Origin: J054 sp965223095
Lineage (GTDB): Bacteria > Pseudomonadota > Gammaproteobacteria > Steroidobacterales > GCA-2729495
DNA: 64,000 bases
Assembly (NCBI GenBank): GCA_965223095.1
Contig: OZ244979.1
Location: forward strand, 2,294,001-2,358,000
Direction: 5' to 3'
Position 1 is the stretch's first letter, and each line of letters begins with the position of its first letter. A program made the translations under genes and the position numbers. Positions 49,595 through 58,390 of this stretch are shown piece after piece. Under the pieces are notes generated by a model. It searched no databases and was not told the origin of the DNA. It saw only the letters and a program-made list of their open reading frames with translations.

Positions 49595-50722
49595 ATGCAA
49601 CAGCCACTCATCGCTCACATCTTGTTCCGACTTGACTACGGGGGCTTGGAAAACGGCCTGGTCAACCTGCTGAATGGGTTGCCCGGCGGTCGTTACCGGC
49701 ATGCCGTCATTTGCCTGACGGACTTTACCGATTTCCGCCAGCGGATTACGCGGCCAGATGTGGCGGTCTACGCGCTCAATAAGCAACCCGGCAAGGATCT
49801 CGGCGCCTATTGGCGGCTGTATCGTCTGTTGCGTAGCCTGCGACCGGAGCTTGTGCACACGCGCAATGCCGGCGTGCTGGATTGCGCCGTGGTTGCAGCC
49901 TTGGCCGGTGTACGAGTTAGAATTCACAGTTACCATGGTTGGGATGTTGATGATTTACATGGAAAAAATATACGTGGTCGACGCCTGCGGCGGTGGCTGC
50001 ATCCGTTGATCTGGAGGTTTATCGCTTTGTCCCAGGATATAGAGCAGTGGTTGCAGCTTGATGAATCCATTGCGCCCAAACGAATTACGCAAATCTACAA
50101 CGGCGTAGATACCCAGAAATTCAAACCACAGGCATCAGCCGCTAGCCTTGGCGCGGATCATGGTTTGATCATCGGCACGGTGGGACGCTTGCAGGCGGTT
50201 AAGAATCAAGCTCTGCTGGTGTCCGCGGTGGCCCTGCTCAGCGAGCGTTACCCAGACATGCGCCATCGGCTGCAGGTCCGGATCATGGGCGACGGCGCTC
50301 TCCGTGATGAGCTAGAGCAGCAGATTCGCGCAGCCGAACTCAATGATGTCATCCATGTTGTGGGCTTTAGGGATGATGTGCCCGAGCAACTGAGATCCAT
50401 TAATCTTTTTGTTCTACCCTCCTTGAACGAGGGTGTTTCCAATACCGTGCTGGAAGCCATGGCATCAGCTTTGCCAGTGATCGCGACTCGCGTCGGGGGT
50501 AACGTGGAACTCGTTGAAGAAGCGGTGACGGGCTTCCTCGTGGCGCCCAATGATTCGGGCGCCATGGCGGATGCCATCCTGTGCTATCTCCGCGAACCGC
50601 AATTGTTGGCAAGTCATGGACAAGCTGCTCGCCGATTAGCGGAACAGCGTTTTAGCCTGGCGGTGATGCTGGCCGACTACGACCGTTTATATCGCCAGGC
50701 ACTGGGCGGCGGCGTCAATTAA
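49595..50722 (+). CDS. GT4-type glycosyltransferase, XrtA/EpsH-associated
   Basis: The 375-residue GT-B glycosyltransferase begins HILFRLDYGGLENGLVNLL, a sequence typical of the PEP-CTERM/EpsH1-associated sugar transferases. The C-terminal GT4 motif is LPSLNEGVSNTVLEAMA (about 274-290), with the conserved EX7E pair. GTVGRLQAVKNQ marks the start of the C-terminal domain. Donor and acceptor are unknown. It is divergent from the EPS export operon and heads the accessory region. Confidence 0.88.
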   Translation: MQQPLIAHILFRLDYGGLENGLVNLLNGLPGGRYRHAVICLTDFTDFRQRITRPDVAVYALNKQPGKDLGAYWRLYRLLRSLRPELVHTRNAGVLDCAVVAALAGVRVRIHSYHGWDVDDLHGKNIRGRRLRRWLHPLIWRFIALSQDIEQWLQLDESIAPKRITQIYNGVDTQKFKPQASAASLGADHGLIIGTVGRLQAVKNQALLVSAVALLSERYPDMRHRLQVRIMGDGALRDELEQQIRAAELNDVIHVVGFRDDVPEQLRSINLFVLPSLNEGVSNTVLEAMASALPVIATRVGGNVELVEEAVTGFLVAPNDSGAMADAILCYLREPQLLASHGQAARRLAEQRFSLAVMLADYDRLYRQALGGGVN

Positions 50723-50875
50723 TCGTCAGCTTTGATCCTTGGTATTGCGTCCTGTGTCGCCGAATTTGGCGTGGCCACGCTGCTATCATTTCTTGCTCAC
50801 CGTGAGGGATTGAGTACCGTGCTTGATTTCGACAGGCGCGTCTAGAAATGCTTGCCGGGAAATCTGTTTAATTGT

Positions 50876-52660
50876 ATGAATAAAAAAGGATTTTTTGGGG
50901 TTTTTAGCCCGCGTGGGCGAGCGGTCTCGCAAGCGGAGCTGGCAACAGTCGATGGACATTTCCAATCTACCGACTTCATTGCCGAAGGTCCTCTTGCCGT
51001 CGTGGGCAGCAGTTATCGCGGACCGGAGGGGCTGATTGTTGTCGCCGATAGTGATCGGCCTGCCGCAAAATTTGGCGCCGCTGTTGTTGATGCCTATCGG
51101 CACGATGGCGGTGCTGGTGTTGAACGACTTGGCGGCGTCTTTGCCTGCGCGATTTTTGACCCCAAACAGCCAGCACTGGTTCTGGCCATTGATCGAATGG
51201 GCGTGCGGCAGCTTGCTTATGGGAAAACTGCCAGCGGGGATCTGGTTTTTTCGACTCGCGCTGATCAGATCGTTCGTCATCCAGAGGTCGATGACGGTAT
51301 TTCCCATCAGGCTATTCACGACTACTTGTTCTTTCATATGGTGCCGAGTCCGGGAACGATTTATTCGGGCGTCGAAAAGTTACGACCTGCCCATTATTAC
51401 GAATGCTCCGCGGATAAGAGCCGGGCCCGACAGTACTGGATGCCGCAGTTCGCCGCCCAAAGAAGCGAGGGTATTCCCGCCCTTGAGAGCGCATTGCATG
51501 CGGCGCTGCGCGCATCGGTCTCGGCGTGCTCGCCTGGTCCCGGCGCTGGGGGGTTTCTCAGCGGTGGTATCGACAGTTCGTCGGTGCTCGGTCACATGTC
51601 TAGGCTTGCTGAGGATCCCGTGCCGGCGTTTTCCATCGGTTTTTCTTCGGCTGAGGAATATGATGAGTCGGCATACGCACGCATAGCCATCGAGAGATTT
51701 GGCCTAGAGGGCCATCAGTTCGATGTGACGGTGGAAGATATTGTTGAGGCTGTGCCGCGAATTGCGCAGGCCTACGACGAACCCTTCGGCAATTCTTCAG
51801 CGGTGCCCACGCTCAAGTGCGCCGAGTACGCACGCGCGGCTGGTGTTCAGAAATTGTTTGCCGGTGACGGCGGCGACGAATTGTTTGCAGGCAACCCGCA
51901 CTATACCCGGCAGAAGCTTTTTGCGCCCTACGAATCCTTGCCGGCTGGGCTAAGGACTCTATTGCAGAGTCCCGCTTTCCTCGCCCTATGCCGCGGTCCC
52001 GTCGCAAAAATTGGCAGCTATATCCGCCAGGCGCAAATTCGCATGCCGGACCGAAATTGGTCCTGGAACTATATGTACCGGCAGCCGCGAGACGAGGTTT
52101 TCGCCGCCGAGTTTCTCCAGGGTATTGATCCGGAGCATCCCTTGAAACTGATGCGCGCCGTATACGACGAGACACCGAATGAAACGGACCTGGTTGATCG
52201 CATGCTCTATCTCGATTGGCAGTTTATCCTGGCCGATAGCGATCTGCGTAAAGTGGGTCACATGTGTGAGCTCGCCGATATCGATGTTTGTTTTCCCATG
52301 CTCGGCGATCCGGTGGTCGATGTTTCACTAAAAGTCCCGGCGAAGGATAAGATTCGCGGTCAGCAGCTGAGGTACTTTTATAAAAATGCCATGCGTGAGT
52401 TTTTGCCCAGCGATATTTTGCGGAAGAAAAAGCACGGTTTCGGCTTGCCCTTCGGTCAATGGCTTAAGGAAAATCGGTCGCTGCAGGATCTGGTTTATCC
52501 AAGTCTCGAGTCGTTTGGCAAGCGTGGCATATTGCATGCAGACTTCTTGCCCCGTTTGGTCGATGAGCACCGTACGGGCCACGCGTCTTACCACGGCTAT
52601 GTGATCTGGGATGTGATGATGCTGGAGCTCTGGCTGCAAGCTCACGGCCATGGCGTTTGA
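50876..52660 (+). CDS. asparagine synthase-like protein lacking the glutaminase cysteine
   Basis: The 594-residue protein (ATG 50876) has the full two-domain layout. The ATP-pyrophosphatase half is intact, with FLSGGIDSSSV (about 226-236), GDGGDELFAGN, and KKKHGFGLPFGQWL near the end. The N-terminus reads MNKKGFFGVFSP, where functional enzymes have MCGIFG. A Cys at position 2 is absent, so glutamine hydrolysis should not occur. A possible upstream TTG at 50852 adds a cysteine, but not in the CG[IV] context. It may use ammonia, or form an amide with another amine, as do beta-lactam synthetase relatives. Neither start has a good ribosome-binding site. Confidence 0.85.
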   Translation: MNKKGFFGVFSPRGRAVSQAELATVDGHFQSTDFIAEGPLAVVGSSYRGPEGLIVVADSDRPAAKFGAAVVDAYRHDGGAGVERLGGVFACAIFDPKQPALVLAIDRMGVRQLAYGKTASGDLVFSTRADQIVRHPEVDDGISHQAIHDYLFFHMVPSPGTIYSGVEKLRPAHYYECSADKSRARQYWMPQFAAQRSEGIPALESALHAALRASVSACSPGPGAGGFLSGGIDSSSVLGHMSRLAEDPVPAFSIGFSSAEEYDESAYARIAIERFGLEGHQFDVTVEDIVEAVPRIAQAYDEPFGNSSAVPTLKCAEYARAAGVQKLFAGDGGDELFAGNPHYTRQKLFAPYESLPAGLRTLLQSPAFLALCRGPVAKIGSYIRQAQIRMPDRNWSWNYMYRQPRDEVFAAEFLQGIDPEHPLKLMRAVYDETPNETDLVDRMLYLDWQFILADSDLRKVGHMCELADIDVCFPMLGDPVVDVSLKVPAKDKIRGQQLRYFYKNAMREFLPSDILRKKKHGFGLPFGQWLKENRSLQDLVYPSLESFGKRGILHADFLPRLVDEHRTGHASYHGYVIWDVMMLELWLQAHGHGV

Positions 52661-52753
52661 GCAAGCGATGTTTTGGCTGTATGCCGCTTGCGATTTATTT
52701 TGCTTGAGCACTTTGTCGTCTAGTGCCAATTTTTAACGAGCGAGCAGCGGACG

Positions 52754-53965
52754 ATGGCGGATCTCAGCGATATCTCTGTTCTAGTGCCTCAGGCCGAGGC
52801 CCTCGGCATGCTTGCCGTGATTCGTTCCCTGGGTCGCGCGGGGTGCCAGGTGCATGCCTGCTCCGGGGATTCGCAGGCACTGGGCTTGCACTCAAAATTT
52901 TCTACCCACTCCACAGTGTCGCCGAGTTACGCCAGCGCCGATTACTTGCCGTGGCTGCGTGGCTACGTTCAGCAGCACGCAATCAGCGCCATTGTTCCCA
53001 GCGAAGGGTTCTTATTGGCAATTTTGGACCAGCTGGAAGAATTTCTGCCGCTGATGCCCAATGCGGTCCCGCCCGAGATTCTAGTCCGCTGCTTTAGTAA
53101 GGCCGAAACCCTAGAACACTTCCGGGAGCAGGGCGGGGCAGGGCTGGCGAAGTCCATGCCCGCCTTCGCCGTGGTGCGCAGCAGCGCCGATATTGCCCAG
53201 CTCGATACTCACTTGCCAGACGGCGGGCCTTTTTTTGTCAAGGCGGATGCGGTGCTGGGGCGCAACGGTCCGGGCCCCGGTGCGGTTCGCCCAGCAGAGC
53301 AACTGACGCAGGCTCAGCAGATCGCGGCGGACTTGCTCGCGGACTACCACGCGGTATTGGTTCAAGCGCCGGCCGTTGGCCGCAAAGCGACGGTAAATAT
53401 CTTCCTGAACAGAGGCGAGGTCATTGCCCGCAGCATGTGCTTGTCGACGCACGAATCTCCCCACACCGGTGGTTTGACGGTGCTGCGGCACACCTGGTGG
53501 CATGATGGGATGTACGCCGACGCCTTGGCGCGACTGCAGTGTCTACAGTGGGACGGGGTCGCCATGGTTGAATATAAGTGGGATGCGGCCACGGCAAGCT
53601 ATCAGTTTATCGAGACTAACACACGCTTTTGGGCCGCCCTGCACCTGGATTTGTTTGCCGGTACCGACTTTCCTGCAATGCAGTTACGCAAGTTTCTAGG
53701 TCAGCCTGACGCGGCGCAAATCGATGCACAGCCCTTGGGTGTGGTGAGTCGACATACGGTACCGGGTGAAATCGGTCATTTGCTGACGACCGTTCGTGAC
53801 CCGTCTGTTGGTACCCTTAAAAAACTGCAAACTTTCTTTGAATTTTGTTTGTTGTTCATGCATCCGGGAATTCATCGTGACTTGCTGTTTCCAGGCGACC
53901 GAGCTTTGTACTGGCGACAGTGGCGCCGGTTTATTGCCGAGCTAGGCAAGCCTGAAGACGGGTAA
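52754..53965 (+). CDS. ATP-grasp carboxylate-amine ligase-like protein
   Basis: The 403-residue protein has a pre-ATP-grasp N-terminal domain (ISVLVPQAEALGMLAVIRSLGR), a central ATP-binding region, and the metal-binding ATP-grasp element MVEYKWDAATASYQFIETN (about 275-293), where Glu and Asn normally coordinate magnesium. Enzymes of this fold join a carboxylate to an amine through an acyl phosphate. The substrate is unknown. It lies between an AsnB-like gene and a sulfotransferase gene, so modification of the polysaccharide or a precursor is the likely context. Confidence 0.75.
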   Translation: MADLSDISVLVPQAEALGMLAVIRSLGRAGCQVHACSGDSQALGLHSKFSTHSTVSPSYASADYLPWLRGYVQQHAISAIVPSEGFLLAILDQLEEFLPLMPNAVPPEILVRCFSKAETLEHFREQGGAGLAKSMPAFAVVRSSADIAQLDTHLPDGGPFFVKADAVLGRNGPGPGAVRPAEQLTQAQQIAADLLADYHAVLVQAPAVGRKATVNIFLNRGEVIARSMCLSTHESPHTGGLTVLRHTWWHDGMYADALARLQCLQWDGVAMVEYKWDAATASYQFIETNTRFWAALHLDLFAGTDFPAMQLRKFLGQPDAAQIDAQPLGVVSRHTVPGEIGHLLTTVRDPSVGTLKKLQTFFEFCLLFMHPGIHRDLLFPGDRALYWRQWRRFIAELGKPEDG

Positions 53966-53990
53966 CGATGACAGCGCGAGTAAATTGCCG

Positions 53991-55031
53991 ATGAATGCGA
54001 AACCGAAAATGTCTGTCGAAGAAGTTCGCCGCCGCTATTTGCTGCCTGACTTAGAAGTCCGCCATACCCGATTTTCTCCGGTGTTGTTAATCGGTCAGCA
54101 TCGTTCCGGCACGACGGTGCTTGGTAGTTTGTTGCGCAAATACCTCAAGGTGAATTTCGGTCCGGAAAGCCAGTTCTTTTTTCGCCGAGCCGCAACGCTG
54201 AGCAGTTACGGCGATCTGAAAAGCGACCAAGCCTTGCTGTCACTCATCAATGACCTGGCAACTGAGCGGTGTTTTGAGCTTAACCAATTTGGTTTTCAGA
54301 TCGACGCGCAAAAAATTGTTCGGAACGTTCGTGATCGCAGCTATAGTGGAGTCATCGACGCGATTTTTCGCCAGTATGCGGACCACAATGGTATGCAGCG
54401 CTGGGGCGACAAGACGCCAGAATACGTGTTGCATTTGCCTGCTTTAGATCGCCTGTTTCCGGATGCACAGTATGTCCATTTAGTCAGAGATGGACGGGAC
54501 GTTGCTTTGTCTAACTTTGGGGTATTTTTCGGGGCAAAGAATGAAGTCGTAGCTGCGGCGGACTGGGCTCACTATGACGATTTGACCGCGCAATTTGCGG
54601 CTTCTATTTCGCGGGATCGCTTCTTCGAAGCGAAGTATGAAGAGTTGATGCAGGACCCGGCTGCACTATTTGCACGCCTGGGTGGTTTCTTTGGCATCGC
54701 CGACGAGTCTGGCAAATTGCAAGGCTATATCGCTGAGCATCTGCCAGCCGAGATCCGCAGCGGGAACTTTAACAAGTGGAAGAGCCGTTTTACGGCGGCT
54801 CAGCAGCGACGCTTCGAGCGGGTGGCCGGTCAACATCTTAGCCGTCACGGGTATGAGCGAGTTTTTCCAGATGCCGGATCAATGTCGGTCATGGAGCTTG
54901 CATTTTGGCGTGTCGACCACGCTATGCGTAAGTATCTGCGCGGCGGCGCCTGGAAGGACAACTTCTACAAGCTTTCCTTGCGGCTGCGCGACCTCGCGAC
55001 AAGCGTCAAGAGAAAATTTGTGCGTGATTAG
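53991..55031 (+). CDS. PAPS-dependent sulfotransferase family protein
   Basis: The 346-residue protein has the 5'-phosphosulfate loop LIGQHRSGTTVLGSLL (about 33-48) and the 3'-phosphate-binding segment VHLVRDGRDVALSNFG (about 160-175). Both are hallmarks of sulfotransferases that use PAPS. There is no signal peptide, so it should act in the cytoplasm on a precursor or lipid-linked glycan. The ATG at 53991 is preferred to a TTG at 53985. Sulfated exopolysaccharide is a reasonable inference, but the acceptor is unknown. Confidence 0.85.
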   Translation: MNAKPKMSVEEVRRRYLLPDLEVRHTRFSPVLLIGQHRSGTTVLGSLLRKYLKVNFGPESQFFFRRAATLSSYGDLKSDQALLSLINDLATERCFELNQFGFQIDAQKIVRNVRDRSYSGVIDAIFRQYADHNGMQRWGDKTPEYVLHLPALDRLFPDAQYVHLVRDGRDVALSNFGVFFGAKNEVVAAADWAHYDDLTAQFAASISRDRFFEAKYEELMQDPAALFARLGGFFGIADESGKLQGYIAEHLPAEIRSGNFNKWKSRFTAAQQRRFERVAGQHLSRHGYERVFPDAGSMSVMELAFWRVDHAMRKYLRGGAWKDNFYKLSLRLRDLATSVKRKFVRD

Positions 55032-55043
55032 TGCGTAGCGCCA

Positions 55044-56153
55044 TCACACGCGGCCAACAGCCCTCCGTAGCAAATGTTTAAAGCCACTGAGCTCTGCCGC
55101 AAACTCGATCTCGCTGAGCTCGTTGGAGTCGAGTAAGCGGGGCAGCTCCAGTTTGGGGCTTTGTGCCGAAGCAAGCCCGGCTTTCGTTGTGGTGGCGCTC
55201 AGTACGTCTAGACGTTTTAGCCAGTCAAGTTGGTGCGCCTCATAGGCACCACTGGGATAGCAAAAGTGATCTAGCCGCGCAGCCTCGTTGATTTGCTTGA
55301 GCCACTTTCTGTTGTCAAGGATTTCCGCTTCGGCAGCCTGAAAGTCGTCCGCCGGAAAACGATGGCGGTGGGTATGGAGTTGTAGATCAACGCCGAGCTC
55401 TGCAAGTTCACGGGCTTCGTCCTTGGTCATGAATGCCAGCAGACGATTCTCCACGATACGCGCATAGTCCACGTCTAACGCGGAGCATAGATCCTTCAAT
55501 AGGTCCTGCCGAGCGTTTGCCGTGGTCAAAGATTCTCCCTTGACGAGAATCGCCTCGGTCACTCGCCGGCGGTCTTGCCGATTGGTGAGATCGTAAGCTT
55601 GTTGCGTTTCGATGCCCAGCGCATTCAAATCGAGCTGTGTGTGTCGAGTCTTCCATAGCACATAGTCCACCGCGACGTTGAACACCTGAAACTGCCGGTT
55701 TACGTAGTAGGTAGCTAGGTAAAGCGTTGCCGGCATACGCTGCTCGTGCAGCGCTTTGGCCATATGGCTATAGCTGCCGTACCAACCGTCGTCTATGGTA
55801 ATGACCACTTCTCCGCGACGGACCTTATTGTTGCTGAGCTGCTGCAGTCCTTGGGATAGCGGTATAACGGCATAGCCGTTGGCTTGCAGCCAGCTTAGCC
55901 GAGCCTTGAAGGTAGCAGCTTGCATGAACAGCCCGGGCTTAAATCGATGCTCATCTTGCAATGAGATACCGTGATAGCACAGTATTCTGAGTTGGCGTCT
56001 GGTCAGCCAGCGTGCCAGCCGAAATAAGCCCAGCAAGGATGCAATTTTTAGGGAGAGTTGCTTCACGGTTTGTGCTGTGGTCGAGTTAAATTTTTCCAGA
56101 GCCGATGTAAGATCCAGCCGTACCCGGCGCTCAACCGGGCTTTGGCTCGCCAT
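55044..56153 (-). CDS. second NodB-type polysaccharide deacetylase
   Basis: The 369-residue protein has RILCYHGIS (about 56-64), VVITIDDGWYGSY (about 116-128, catalytic Asp pair) and LQLHTHRHRFP (metal-binding histidines). This is the carbohydrate esterase 4 pattern, different from the DVEDYFQV type in the EPS operon. The region before WLTRRQLRILCYHG is not conserved, and a GTG at 56066 could be the true start; the ribosome-binding site is poor at both. No secretion signal is evident. It is convergent with the sulfotransferase gene, 12 bases apart. Confidence 0.82.
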   Translation of the reverse strand: MASQSPVERRVRLDLTSALEKFNSTTAQTVKQLSLKIASLLGLFRLARWLTRRQLRILCYHGISLQDEHRFKPGLFMQAATFKARLSWLQANGYAVIPLSQGLQQLSNNKVRRGEVVITIDDGWYGSYSHMAKALHEQRMPATLYLATYYVNRQFQVFNVAVDYVLWKTRHTQLDLNALGIETQQAYDLTNRQDRRRVTEAILVKGESLTTANARQDLLKDLCSALDVDYARIVENRLLAFMTKDEARELAELGVDLQLHTHRHRFPADDFQAAEAEILDNRKWLKQINEAARLDHFCYPSGAYEAHQLDWLKRLDVLSATTTKAGLASAQSPKLELPRLLDSNELSEIEFAAELSGFKHLLRRAVGRV

Positions 56154-56269
56154 GCTGATGATTTCTTTGCCGCGGAATCGCAGAACTTCATCCAGAATAT
56201 GTTCATTGGGATTGTTTTTTGGCGCAGCGACTCAGCAGAGCAGTGTTTAGGTGTCATTAGCCCTTAAGT

Positions 56270-57178
56270 ATGAAAGAAAGAACTCCAAAAATCAGTGTCG
56301 GGATGCCTGTTTATAACGGGGAGCGATATCTCGAGCAAGCCATCGAGTCCGTTCGCAAACAAACTCTGGATGACCTCGAATTGATCATCAATGACAATGC
56401 CTCCACTGATCGCACGGAGGAGATTTGCCGGGACCTGGCGGCTGAGGATTCGCGCATCCATTATGAGAGGAATCGAAAGAATATCGGGGCCGCGGGGAAC
56501 TATCGAGCGGTTTTTCAAAGGGCGCGCGCAGAATACTTTCGTTGGATGAATGCGGATGATCTATGTGCCAGCAGTAGCCATGAACTCTGCCTGGCCGTGC
56601 TTGAGGCGGACCCGGCGGCTGTCTTGAGTTATGGGCGCACCGTCATCATAGGGCCCGATGGTGAATTTCTCGATGACTATGAAGACAAGTTGGACCTGCA
56701 ACAAGAAAGCGCGCCCGCGCGATTCGAGGCTTGCTTGCGGCAAATTGGCTTAACGAATGTTATTTATGGCTTGATGCGATCGTCAGCACTGAAGAATACG
56801 GCCTTGATGGGCGATGGCTCTTTTCCAGCCGCCGACATCAACTTGGTGGCCGAGCTGACTCACTATGGGAAGTTCGTGCAGCGACCCGAACAATTGTTTT
56901 CTCGACGCATGCATCCTGGCGCCAGCAGCTGGGACCGGGCGGACGATCAGGCCCAGTTGGATTTCTGGATGGGTGAGGGTGCTTCGGCCCATCGGTTTCC
57001 GCGCTGGAAACGCAGCTTGGCACTCTTGCGCGGTGCTAGACGCGCCCCGCTATCCGCCGAGGACTATCGTCAAATACGCCGTCGGATTTTGCGTGGCATG
57101 TTGTGGAATCGTGCCAATTTGCTAGAAGACCTGTTAACAGAAATTACCCGCCCGTTTCGTCGCTTGTCGCAGTGCTAG
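56270..57178 (+). CDS. GT2-family glycosyltransferase
   Basis: The 302-residue protein opens with ISVGMPVYNGERYLEQAI and INDNASTDRTEEIC, the GT-A nucleotide-sugar binding signatures of GT2. The metal-binding acidic motif is seen in WMNADDLC (about 91-98). It is a typical cytosolic glycosyltransferase with no membrane span, and the specificity is unknown. It is divergent from the deacetylase gene, with 116 bases between. Confidence 0.85.
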   Translation: MKERTPKISVGMPVYNGERYLEQAIESVRKQTLDDLELIINDNASTDRTEEICRDLAAEDSRIHYERNRKNIGAAGNYRAVFQRARAEYFRWMNADDLCASSSHELCLAVLEADPAAVLSYGRTVIIGPDGEFLDDYEDKLDLQQESAPARFEACLRQIGLTNVIYGLMRSSALKNTALMGDGSFPAADINLVAELTHYGKFVQRPEQLFSRRMHPGASSWDRADDQAQLDFWMGEGASAHRFPRWKRSLALLRGARRAPLSAEDYRQIRRRILRGMLWNRANLLEDLLTEITRPFRRLSQC

Positions 57179-57207
57179 CTTGGGCCTGGCTCGGCTGATT
57201 GGCCGGT

Positions 57208-58284
57208 TTAGTCTATGCCCAACAGGTCGCAAATGGGTTTGTCCACGACAATCGCTCCGATGAGATCAGGCTGGTTGTTGATTTCCACGATGATCGGACC
57301 GGCCGTTGTCACAGCGATATCTAGTCCAGCAAAGGACATCCTTGGGAATATTCGAACGACCCGACGCGCGAGTTGTTCGACCTCTGCCCACAGTGGGGGC
57401 GCTAAGCCGGTAATTTGCAGGCCGCTGTCCGGATGCTGCTCGAAACGCTCTTCGTCTAGCTCGGTCAGCGTTCCTTTTAGCAGCAGACCCGTCTCCGGAT
57501 CATAGGGAAAACACATGCCACCGGCGCTTGAGTTGTCCACCAGCGACCCCGCCCGGCCAATGCGAATATAGGCGCCGGTGATTTTTGGTTCTTCTCCCGG
57601 TTTTTCAAGAACCCAAATACGCCAGGTATTAATACTGCTAGCGTTTAGATCGGCATACCAAGGATGCTGTTCCAAGTAGTGCTCAATGATATATTCGGAT
57701 TGATCTTTGAGTTCAAGAATCTCGGCGCAAAAATCTCTCGTGCTATACCACTCAGAGCCTTGTAGTGGGCGAAGTCGCATCGCAGCCTCGTCGCCGTTCT
57801 CCACTTCGGTGGCCACAAATCCCGTGCCACCCCAACCCTCAAGCAGTTTGAAGCAAATCTTACTGCCCGTTGGCAGCATCCTCAGACAAGCCTCCAACTC
57901 CGACGCATTTCGCATGTCTTGGCCATTCGCGGCGCAGCCGCGCCGGTGATTGAGATAGCCGATAAATTTCGCGGTGGGAAACCCCAGGGATTGTAGAATC
58001 GATTTTTCCGCCAGTTTATATTGCGATAACTTCCGATACTCGGGCGGATTGATCTGTCGAACTGCCTTGGCGAAGGCAACGGGATTTAGGTAGCGTGTCT
58101 TATCGCGCCACGGGACCTCGCGGCGGAAGAATCTTGCACTGTGATAGTACCTAGGTCCTAATCCGTAGACGCCCTTAAGTACGACCATTTCTGCGAATTG
58201 CCGAAGTGCTGGAAGATGCCCCTCTTTTGCTCGACGTCGGCTGAGGCCAATCAAGCCCGTCAATGAATAGCTTGAGTCCAACAC
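57208..58284 (-). CDS. sugar-transfer-associated ATP-grasp protein
   Basis: The 358-residue protein resembles the sugar-transfer-associated ATP-grasp family found in capsule and EPS clusters. Visible features are KICFKLLEGWGGTGF (about 141-155, a lysine and Gly-rich ATP loop), INTWRIWVLEK, and AGLDIAVTTAGPIIVEINNQPD (about 320-341), where Asp, Glu and Asn are the metal ligands. Such proteins may activate carboxylates for transfer in polysaccharide or peptide modification. It is unrelated in detail to the ATP-grasp protein at 52.8 kb. Confidence 0.8.
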   Translation of the reverse strand: MLDSSYSLTGLIGLSRRRAKEGHLPALRQFAEMVVLKGVYGLGPRYYHSARFFRREVPWRDKTRYLNPVAFAKAVRQINPPEYRKLSQYKLAEKSILQSLGFPTAKFIGYLNHRRGCAANGQDMRNASELEACLRMLPTGSKICFKLLEGWGGTGFVATEVENGDEAAMRLRPLQGSEWYSTRDFCAEILELKDQSEYIIEHYLEQHPWYADLNASSINTWRIWVLEKPGEEPKITGAYIRIGRAGSLVDNSSAGGMCFPYDPETGLLLKGTLTELDEERFEQHPDSGLQITGLAPPLWAEVEQLARRVVRIFPRMSFAGLDIAVTTAGPIIVEINNQPDLIGAIVVDKPICDLLGID

Positions 58285-58390
58285 GGAATACTGTCTCCAG
58301 AAAATCCAAAGTCTACGGCCGATATTCGGTAATTCCGATGAACCCGTTCACATCGAGCCAATCGCGTCGCGCTATCATACGCGCAGCGCA

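Noticed and set aside
49265..49936. Upstream extension of the EPS export frame on the minus strand
   Set aside because: The extension has low-complexity sequence and overlaps the divergent glycosyltransferase gene. The lipoprotein signal begins at 49264.
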